DNA of 64,000 nucleotides. Origin: Paracyclopina nana. Its lineage: Eukaryota; Arthropoda; Copepoda; Cyclopoida; Cyclopettidae. Below are positions 21,324-30,759 of the stretch, piece after piece (the stretch's first letter is position 1; each line of letters begins with the position of its first letter). A program made the position numbers and the translations under genes. The stretch is taken from assembly GCA_019096065.1 (NCBI GenBank), contig JAGUCH010000002.1, positions 3,980,501 through 4,044,500 on the forward strand, written 5' to 3'. The notes under the pieces are model-generated. The model worked only from the letters and a program-made list of their open reading frames with translations. It did not search any database and was not told the DNA's origin.

Positions 21324-24300
21324 TTATGCCGCTGCATCAAAGCGGAAATTTCCAAAGAAGTCAATGATCGGATGGTAACCATAATTGATGGAGGTTTTTT
21401 TCTCGTCTGTCAACCCTAGAGCTTTTGACTCCACTTCTCCTTCCTCTTCATCATCTTGGCTTTTACTTTGCCTCTTCTCCTCGTTTGTCTTGCCTATGTC
21501 TATGGATTCATATCTGTGCGCAGCTGTGTCTTGATCAGGTATACTTGCCACTGAGTCAACTTCTGACCCCATTATGTCCATGTCTAGCAGACTGCAAGAA
21601 GAATAATAATGCTCTCATTGTGAAGAAATCAGCATAGATCTGATCTTACTCTGCTAAAAAGTTGTTTCCCTGGTCATTTCTTCTTCTCGGCGCTACTCGC
21701 CTTTGACCACCTTTGAAGGGGCCTCCAAGATTTGGCACTTTCGCTTTTGGAACTTGATTTGATGCCCGTACAGCCAAATCACCACTATTAGGAATTCTCG
21801 AGCTCCTCGCATTAAAATTGAACTTGGAGCCTAGATTGTCTAGAAAATTTTGGAACTCATTCTGGGGGCTCATATTGATTCCAGAGGTTTTTTGGGGCGG
21901 GAAATCCGGACTTGGAGCTGGTGGAGAAGTTGGCAGTGGAGATGTGTCAAAATCTGCCTTTTCTGAGGCTCCATAGCTCAAAGGAGGGTAAACATAGGAA
22001 TAACCCATTATATGGCAAGCACAACATGTAGGAACCTGAAAAAGGTTTTGATTTTGATCATGAAAAATGGGTTGGATTTGAAATTGTTAAAAATTAGTTT
22101 AACCTTGTAGATATCCATGTGGAGGCCTCGGGCCTTATCCCAAGATAAAAGTCTGTGATAATTGTAAACTTGAGAGCATTGAGACTTGTAATGGTGGCTA
22201 ACATAGCTGCAAGATCCACCTGGTTTCCTATAAAAATCATCCATAACTCTCCCCCTCTGTCTTTATAATCTTCAAATGAATAGTTACATGCACTTTTCCA
22301 TTCTTAGCGTTTGAGTGTAGTCGTTGACATTCACTATGTCTTTCCATACTCCTTGAGCAGTTTTCCCCCTTTTGGGCTTTGCATATTTGATTTCTGACAT
22401 TGGAAAAGTTGCTTATTAGAGAATATGCTAATTAGCTCTCATTTTACTGCTGACCTGATGGACACAAAAATCCTCCCTCCTGAGCAAAATCTCGGTGTAA
22501 ATGGTTTCCATCTTCCCTCCTGATTCCATAGTAATGAGAGAAAGTGTACCGATTCTCCTGAGCTATAAAATCAATCAAAATCTCTTGTTGCCATGATAAA
22601 TACAACAGAAAAATTATACCAGCAGTTACTCCGTCTACCAAATTGTCTGCACTTTGGTCCACCACATCTGCAATTAAATCGGCTCCAACTCTTCGATTCA
22701 CTTTGAGAATGTCCATTATTTCTTCACTAGAAAGGAATTCATTTTGTTTTTAAATATGGCCTTGGTGCTAATTAATGAGGGTTTTTTGGCTTGTGTATAT
22801 ACCCAAGCCTAATCAGCGGTTATATAAAGAGGAGCCAACTTTATCCTGGTAATTACAGCTTCTCAATGAGAAATAGATTTTTCAAGAATTTTGTGTAGGT
22901 GTTCACCTGAATTTCTCTTGGTAATCTAACCGAGGAAATCAAAGTTCTGCCTGATTTGCCGTAATTCACATTTTTGCAGAAGAACATGATAAGTGTTACA
23001 ATCTTTCTGCATGTAACTAATCATGTACTATAATACTCTTAAAATCCCGTGGATACAGCGAAATTTCCTACCTGGGATAATTGTTGACTTCAAGACATAA
23101 ATTATCCGTGTAAAAATCACAATCTTCATTCCTTATTGGAGCAGAAGGCCTCCTTTTCATTACTCCTCCCATCGAAGCTGCTGTGAGCTCATCTATGACA
23201 GATTTGCTGTTGCTAATGTAAGGATTCACCATTTGGATCCTGCCAGGAATCTTATTGAGTCCTGGACCCCTATAAATGGGATCTCCGTCGCCTATGCTTG
23301 CAATCCTTCTGTTGGCAGTTGAGCCATAGTCTGCATATGAGATTTCTGAGGCGTCCTCCGAATAGGGAACCTTCGTTCTGAGGCCATTTGCCCTTGGCCT
23401 TTTCCGCCTCCTCATTGGCCTTCTTTGGCGCTGAGGCTCCTATGAAAAAATTCAAAAACAAACGAGTGTGAACTTATCCAAAGAGTGGCGCTGATAAATT
23501 ATGCTTGTGAATCTTTGAAAGATATGAATAAATGTTCTGAAGATCCTTGATTGAGATAGCGAGCCAAATGAAAAGTGGAAGCGAGTGTGAGCGCAAATAA
23601 CGAGTGAGGGAAACAACTTACAGCGTTCGGAAGGGAACTCTCTGTTGTCGTCATATTGAGCTCACTCATAATTTGATGAAGTTCCTCGCGTAGTTCACGC
23701 TCCCTCTTTAGTTTTTCCGTTTCCTCATCGTCATAACCATAAATGTCATAGTCAGTGTAATCGTAGCTTTCATAGCGATCACCTTCAATCACAGCCTTGC
23801 AAAAAAGCACAATCACTAAATTCACTTGAGCGTAATTTTCTATTTACCTCCGTCATTTGAGCCTCTTGCGGTTTTTTTTGTCCAGAGCTGATTATTTTTT
23901 GGCTCTCTTCCGACCTCAAATCCACGTGGCTTGGTGTAAACGTGTCAGCCTTCTCTTTCTTCTCATCCGGGCCAAACAAAAGGCCATCGAGCTCATCTTG
24001 AATGTTCTCAACATTGGCTGTTCCTAATAGTGCAGATAATGATTGATTTTCCAAATTTACCTCATAATTTTGCAATACACAGAAATGCAAGAAATCATGA
24101 ATTACCAGGCAATAAATGCTTCAGTTGACCAAGAAGATTTGCGTCAAATGGCAGTCCCATTGGTGCATTTTTGGACATGGCGCCATCTGGTGACGCCATA
24201 GGTTCACCGGTCGTATTGGAGAAGCTGATCAAATTTAGTCCCATGCTTGAGCCTGAAATTAGAAATGGTCATGCGACAAAATCACTTAAGAATCAACTAT

Positions 24301-24773
24301 GAATTGTCTCTTACCTGGCCGTATTAATACACCTGGGGGCAATTTTGCTGGATTATTTCTTAATCTGGTCATCATTCTTTGAGCCTCTTTCGACCTCAAC
24401 ATGGCCTCAATTTGTACCTTTAATAGAAGAAGAAAGATAGTATGACAAGATCTCTAATCGGTTTCGCTTAACTGACAGAGTGCTTAAAATAATGCTTCTT
24501 TTCGTGCTTGATCATCTTATGCATGACAAAAATTTCACCTAGTCGCAAAAACATAAGAAATTTTCCCCTCAACAAACACTACTAATCACGGGCTTTGTTT
24601 GACTTTTTTTATTTTTATATGCTTACGTTTTTATGCTCCTTTTTGGGCATTTCAATTTTTGCTCCAAAATTTGCTAGGAAATCTTCCTCCTCTTCATTTT
24701 CTGTGTTTGCTGCGCCCGTTGAAATCACTACTATGAAGACACAAATAGGAACAATGTTAAGTGAATATTTCAT
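21324..24773 (-). CDS. Spätzle-family cystine-knot cytokine precursor (Toll ligand/neurotrophin-like)
   Basis: Phase-consistent 12-exon model, 737 aa: 24773-24627, 24417-24315, 24252-24106, 24023-23848, 23795-23622, 23439-23072, 22726-22620, 22562-22455, 22393-22288, 22227-22104, 22035-21650, 21591-21324. Spätzle precursors are secreted, cleaved in the extracellular space, and the cystine-knot dimer activates Toll receptors. There is a signal peptide (IVPICVFIVVISTGAA), an acidic, disordered prodomain, and a polybasic stretch (RRPMRRRKRPR). The knot begins at 'CDFYTDNLCLEVNNYPR' and continues with 'GGFLCPS', 'GVWKDIVNVNDYTQTLRMEKC', 'SCSYVSHHYKSQC', 'QVYNYHRLLSWDKARGLHMD' and 'VPTCCAC', all family hallmarks. 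About 210 residues of proline- and charge-rich sequence follow the knot, an unusual tail. Which of the Spz1-6 classes it belongs to needs a tree. Confidence 0.92.
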
Positions 24774-25985
24774 TGTTTGCCAATTATAGCATCACAATAT
24801 GAATTAATAACTCTGTTGGTGTACACTGAATGAATTCACCGCTACTACTGAAGTTTCACATGAAGAACCAGCAGCATATAGCAGCAAAGCAGAGGCACGG
24901 TGAGAAATCAGCCAAGGGAAAACCTCAAAAGTGGCGAGCACTTTATGCTGAATTAACTTTCCTTTGTTTCAAAGAGTTAAAAGTTGAAAATAAGCATTTT
25001 TGAATGACATCCACGATGAGCTTTAAAGATTCTAATTTTTACAAAGAGAATGATTTTAATCTTTTACACTAGTAGATAGTAAGACAAAATAGCCTGGCAA
25101 TTTTTTAGCTTATTATTCAAGAAACTCAAAGTTCTTCTGTGGGTGCAATCGTTGTCAAGCAGTCATATTCTAAATATCTTCGAATTGGAAAATAATTTAC
25201 AGAAATATGCCTGAACCTGAGTTTGTAATGCCGGCCGCAGGCTTTGGACATCTAAAACTGGATCATACAGACTTGTTGATTTTCTCCAAGTAAAGTCTGA
25301 ACATTTTCCCACCTGACGCAGCCCCGTCGTGCTTTGTAAGTTGTAACTGTTGCACCTCACACTGGTGAAACTTACTTTAAAAAGATTGTTGCAAAACTCA
25401 CAAATTAAAATACTACTTAGTCTTTCAATTACATAATCTGTTTGGTTATTTGAGATTTTTTTATTGTTCAAATGTGAAGATGATGTTTCTTTATGCTTGG
25501 AGAAAATTGATAGGGGCAGAAAGTAAGTTGGTATGAGATTTCCCACATCACCTGGGCCTTGCGCGTAATGACACTTGTCAAAAACTCTTAGAGAGACAAA
25601 AAATGACAAGCTATAATATGCCATAAATCAAATTCACAATAGTCAAACAATATGCATGAAGCTTTATGATTAACTTAACGTTGAAGCTAGAAATTTCAAT
25701 TGATCATGGGAACTAGCAAAAAATTCCTGACCCCTGTGATGCATAATTTCCGAAAAAAATTGCACAATAAAAAACGTCAAGTGAATAATTTGCAATGCAA
25801 ATAGAAATCGTTTGCACTATCGAGCATATATTTGTTATGATACATCATAGCTCAAAAACGCAACTCGAGGTACGAGCAATGAAAAATTGGCATAATTAAG
25901 AATTCTTATCCTATGGAATTTCTTCCATTTCTCGGCATCATGTAACTATCCATAGTATAAATGAATGAAAGAAAAAGTCGCCGTA
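24774..25985. other. Intergenic, no gene recognised
   Basis: This lies between the Spätzle-like start and the 3' end of CHTOP. A 153-codon minus-strand frame (25163-25624) has splice-like sites inside it but no recognisable motif. It might hold untranslated exons of the Spätzle-like gene. No RNA genes or repeats were recognised. Confidence 0.5.
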
Positions 25986-26609
25986 TCACATCTGTCCGGC
26001 TTGCATATAAGAGTCCAGATCACGATCAAGCACAGTGCGAGTATTTGCCATGTAACTATCCAATTGAGCGTCCAGTTCCTCTTTAGTCATTCTGGGGCCT
26101 GTTTGGCCACGGCCTCGTCCACGGCCGCGACCACGACCTCGGTAGCCACGCTGGCCTCCTCGTAAGTTCCAATTTCTTCTTCGGCCCATACCATCACTGG
26201 CCAAGGAATGTGTGCTGGCCCAACGGCGACGTCCCTGATTTTGTCCTCTAAAGAATCTCTGACCTCCTTGGAAATAGTTTTGGTAAGGTCGCCTGCCAAG
26301 CCTTTGTTTGATGGACCTTCGTTTCAGTTTGAGGGCGGCTTCAAATGCATAATTGCGACCTCTAGGTGCCGATCTGGATCGCATAAGAGGTCGACGCTGA
26401 GGTTGTTGTTGGCTTTCGAAAAGGCCGTGGTATTGAGGCTCAGACCTTGCCCGCGGTGGGACGTAATACTGAGGCTCTGGCAGCATTCGCGCTGGTTGTG
26501 GCTGAGGTTGAGGCGGAGGCTGAGCAGCCATTTGCCGCAACATTGTGAACCGCTCGTGTAGTGACATCGATGAGGTATTCCTCAACACCAATTTCCCGTG
26601 AAGATCCAT
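25986..26609 (-). CDS. CHTOP: CHTOP/FOP homologue (chromatin target of PRMT1, mRNA export factor)
   Basis: Intronless 207-aa frame. CHTOP is a nuclear RNA-binding protein of the TREX mRNA-export complex and a substrate and partner of PRMT1. The C-terminus carries the diagnostic FoP duplication domain, seen twice as '[16 protein letters not shown]' and '[14 protein letters not shown]' (about 171-207). Ahead of it is an Arg/Gly-rich block with repeated RGRG units (about 150-167), the methylated region. The N-terminal half is Pro/Gln-rich with '[13 protein letters not shown]', a short helix found in this family. The start is the first ATG of the frame (26609). Lack of introns is notable in this intron-rich window and could mean an ancient retrocopy, although the frame is intact. 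Confidence 0.9.
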   Translation of the reverse strand: MDLHGKLVLRNTSSMSLHERFTMLRQMAAQPPPQPQPQPARMLPEPQYYVPPRARSEPQYHGLFESQQQPQRRPLMRSRSAPRGRNYAFEAALKLKRRSIKQRLGRRPYQNYFQGGQRFFRGQNQGRRRWASTHSLASDGMGRRRNWNLRGGQRGYRGRGRGRGRGRGQTGPRMTKEELDAQLDSYMANTRTVLDRDLDSYMQAGQM

Positions 26610-27615
26610 CGTTGATCATCAGCTGTTGATTTGGCGAAACTTTATTTTTTCTCGTTTATTATTGGCATTCGCTTTGACTCTTAATTACCTTTTTCCGCCA
26701 ATTGGCAACGCGTCAAACGCCGTGAGAATTTTAGCCGGTCGTTTTCCACGAAAATCCGGATTTTATCCAAGTTATTCGACAGAAGGGGTGAGTGAGCAAA
26801 AGAGAATGTTGACACGGTCATGCTAAGCGCTCTAACTTTTAAAAAGAACCTGAACCATATTTGATGAAGAAAGGGTAACGCGCCATGCACCTTTGATAAA
26901 AAGCGGGAAAGTTTGATTTGCTCTAAAACTTGTACCTGGCACCGAGTTGAGAAATGCTGCAATGTTGAACCGAAAATTATGGCAAAACCATTCAAAAACC
27001 ATTAACTTTGCTCATCCTTCAATTTTTAACATAAAATCATTTTTTCTTTCTTGCTTTAGTCGTGCTTAAATTCTTTGTAACTTTCCTATGCTTGCTTTGC
27101 ATAAAAAGCCGAATGTATCCCTTCGAAAAAAATTCAAAATTGTTGAACAGGTTCTCATCTCCAATTCCAAGTAACCAAAATTAACATTTTCGATATTTTC
27201 CCTTGTTTCCTGCTAAAATATCTAAAAATAAAATGAGTCAGCTGGAAATCATGCATGCGGGGTTTTCCGTCAAATCACATGTCGATAGGCGAACAAAAAT
27301 GCTAACAATAGAGCATAAATTAGATTTTCCGCTTTACCTCCACAATGCGTCACATAGATTGAGCCCTACATGAACTTGATGAACATTGTGCACGTGAAGT
27401 AGCAAACATGGGTGTAGCTACACAGTGTTTCCAGACCACCAAATAAGCTCCTAGAAAAGTTAAGAAACGAAAAGTGAGCTGTTTTGACTACTTTCAGTTG
27501 CAACCTTCTGGGAAAAGTTACTGTTTTCCGTCAAGTTCGTGAAAATTGTGGCTTTCTCAACTTGCGCTGCATTCAGTTGCAGTCAATTGTGACTTTCATA
27601 ACAAAAAATGAGTCA
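26610..27615. other. Divergent intergenic region, no gene recognised
   Basis: This separates CHTOP (minus) from the cysteine-rich membrane protein gene (plus). It should include both promoters. Near the end an upstream ATG (27608) opens a three-codon frame that stops before the main ATG of the downstream gene. Nothing else was seen. Confidence 0.5.
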
Positions 27616-30314
27616 ATGATGAAGTCCCAACTCATTTTAATCATTTTGATCCTGGTTGGATCATTTTTGATCCATGACACCGATGCTGGAAGACGAGGTG
27701 GTGGTGGAGGATCCAGATCGTCCAGCTCAGGTGGATGGTTTGGCAGCAAATCATCATCGAGTTCAGGATCATCGTCCTGGTTCGGATCCAAGAAAAAGAC
27801 CAACACGAATCCTCAGAGTTCTTACCCAAAACAACAGTACACCAATACAGGGTAAAGTTGACGTACTGATTACTTTATGTGCTTACGTCTGTAGCTAATG
27901 ACATATTACTTTCTAAAGTACCAACTCGAATCCTTCCAACTCGTATCCTAAACAACAAGGTGGCGTTGCTGGGTATTAAATACACGTCCTTTCATAAAAA
28001 TGAAATTGTGATGTAACTTTCTTGTTTTTACAGGAACACTGGGTACGGTCAAGGCCAGCAGAACAAGTGAGTTTACATGTTTATGAGTAATTCATTGTGA
28101 AATGCTTCTTCTCACTTCACTGAATAACCAAAAAAGAAAATTAGCAGCAACCATTGCAATACTGTTGTGCAAAATTTGTTATCCTTGCACGAATCTTAGA
28201 TCAGCTTTTTTGATATGGGAATTTCTGACTGTATATGTTAAATATTTCATAAAGTATCGGTGGTGGAGGTTGGAGCAACAATCGTCAGGCTGGGACTGGG
28301 ACTAATAGGTAAACTAAAGTAAACATTTCGAGAGCACTAACAAAATACGCTACTATATGCATAAAGCATTGGCGGCGGCGGATGGTCCAATACTAACAGA
28401 AATACTGGATATGGTAACAAGTGAGCGTTGTCATCTTTTTTTGTAATTTCATTTTTCAACTAAGCAAATATTCTGCATTTCAGCATTGGTGGAGGCGGAT
28501 GGGTTAATCGAGGTGGAACCTCCTACAACAACTACAATCAACAATGGGCCAGTAACAGGGGCAACTTCTACTCCGGATCCAACTACAACAGTTTTGGCTC
28601 GGGCTATGGCCGCTCTAACTACGGTTACTACGGCAGTGGAGTTTTCAACAACCATTACCGCTCCTCCGGACTTTTTGGAGGTGGAAGAAATTCGTTTGCC
28701 CTTGGTGCAGGTGCAGGCTTTTTGGGGGGCGCCATGGCTGGCGTGGCTGCCATGTCCATGTACCACCAGTACCGTATGTACAGGTCCATGATGATGTACA
28801 ACATGTACGGCATGCATGGCGGCGGATACGGTTACGGATACAGTCCATACGGATACGGCCACAGAGGCATGCTCGTGGACGAGTTTGACTGCGTTGGCGG
28901 ATGTCCGATGAATGCTTTCTGTGATTATGGCATTTGCAGGTGCAGGACAGGATACGATGCTAGGTATGAATATTTCAAGGAGCTTTCATAATGAATCGCT
29001 TTTTCTGTATCTCGCGTGCTCTTATAGATACGGCAATTGCTGGAAGCGTTTGGAAGACTTTAACAGCAGGCAACCCGAATGGGATGAACGAACCAAGGCT
29101 GGATTTGAGCATAACAAAATTTGCTCAAATAACAAGGAATGTCAACGAATTGACATGAACATGTTTTGTAACGCCACCGCTCAGCCTTCAGTGAAGAGAT
29201 GTGCGTGTCGCGACACAATGCAATGGAACACAGATGCCTTGGAATGCCAAGTCTTTATCGTAAGTGTGATTCCCTTGAATTAGCATTGATTCGTACATAA
29301 AGGGTGTCTTTCTATAGGATGTCAATTGTACTGACGTGAAAGCTGCTGAAGTCATCGTTGAGGACAAAGAGGACAAAAACGAGACCATAACGTATGATGA
29401 CTCCTTCATTTACAACATGACTGATCCAGATGGACAGCTCAACATCACTGAAATTTCAGCAGATGAGGTAATTTGTTACTTCGGCCTTTTTGCATACGGT
29501 AGTAAATGTTTGATCATACAGACTTTGGCCAACTCGGAGCTTACAACGATTGATGTGAATAAAACATCAACTGAGGAAATACGACAAGCTTTCTGCAGGG
29601 ATATGGCAAGAGTTGCAACCTACTACGAGGTCAGCTAAAATAACACATCATTTCCATACTTGTTTTAAAATTAATTTCATAACAGAAACAAGTTGCTCCA
29701 CCCCCTGCGGATGATGATGATGACGACGACTCCCTCGGCTGGATTGCAATCATTATTCTGATTGCCTTTGTCCTTGTGTCTGGCTACATTTTAATGGGTT
29801 TGGTGAAGAAAATCAGGTGAGATTTCCCATTTTGAAATGAGGATTTTGTCACATCATTCTGAATAGGGAAAAAATTAGGAGCAAGCGGGAGAGAAGCGCC
29901 CAAAGCGACTACGCCGAAGGCATGAATCAGCAACAGGCAATGGCTACTTTTGAGGAGGTGCCCCAGCATAACGGGGCGCCCATGTATCCTCAGGTACCTG
30001 GTGATGATCTGCCTCCACTTGGCCCCGCGATACCTCCGACCCAGCCTGGATATGGGTACAATCCGGATCCAATGGGTAGCTCTCCCTACCCACCCATGCC
30101 TAATCCTGGTGGAGCAGCCCCCTACCCTCCGGTTTATCCTCCTGGTCCTGAGGGTGGAGCGCTACCTTATCCCCCAGCACCTGGAGGCGCCGCTGCACCT
30201 CCTTATCCACCTCAGTCAGGTGTACCCACACCAATGCCACCTCCGTACGAGGCTAGCAACAATGCACCGTATCCTCCGTATCCAACACAACCTCCTTACA
30301 ATCCTCAAGCTTAA
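27616..30314 (+). CDS. Cysteine-rich single-pass membrane protein with Gly-rich repeats, paralogue A
   Basis: Phase-consistent 11-exon model, 659 aa: 27616-27851, 27919-27972, 28034-28066, 28255-28308, 28367-28420, 28484-28963, 29028-29259, 29318-29467, 29522-29629, 29686-29816, 29867-30314. A signal peptide (LILIILILVGSFLIHDTDA) leads into a Gly/Ser region. Three exons each start one copy of an 'IGGGGW' repeat at the same phase. A Met/Tyr/Gly-rich stretch follows, then a cysteine module: 'CVGGCPMNAFCDYGICRCRTGY', 'NKICSNNKECQRIDMNMFCN' and 'CACRDTMQWNTDALECQV', which resembles EGF/EB-type modules. Then come an Asp7 run, one transmembrane helix (WIAIIILIAFVLVSGYILMG), and a Pro/Tyr-rich cytoplasmic tail with a PPPY motif, a possible WW-domain ligand. 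I cannot assign the family. A paralogue lies tail-to-tail at 30760-33492. Confidence 0.85.
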
Positions 30315-30759
30315 GCACAAGCTTCACCTCGGAGCTTTCAAGGCGAAGAAAAATGGTGGACGGTTGCAGAAATGCAAGCTTCATTTGTTGTGTGGTGTTC
30401 TCCTCAATTGCTGCGTCTGAAGCTGAACATTAAAATTATCTCCGAGTAGTGCACCACCACTCTGGATTAAAATTTAATTCTTGAGCTTTACTGCAGCAAT
30501 TGAGCGCTTGTTGTCAAATTTTATCCGTTCTACTGAATTAGAAATACTATATCCGAAATCATGAGATAATCTGTAATTTCTTGCATCAATGTTCAGCTAC
30601 GTGTTTAATAAATTAGACTTGGAATAATTCCCTCTTTTATTGTAGGCGGAGAAGCTTTATTAGAAGAGTTTATTGGCGACAACATATAGAGAAAATGAGC
30701 AGATGGTGAGCTTTTCTAAAAGGTGGGTGTGAATAAGTGAAGCAGACTTGTAGAAATGT

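Noticed and set aside
25163..25624. 153-codon minus-strand frame between CHTOP and the Spätzle-like gene
   Set aside because: Some splice-like sites occur in it, but no consistent gene model or homology could be built.
28449..28862. 137-codon antisense frame rich in Val/His
   Set aside because: Mirror of the Gly/Tyr-rich coding exon of paralogue A; composition is explained by that exon.
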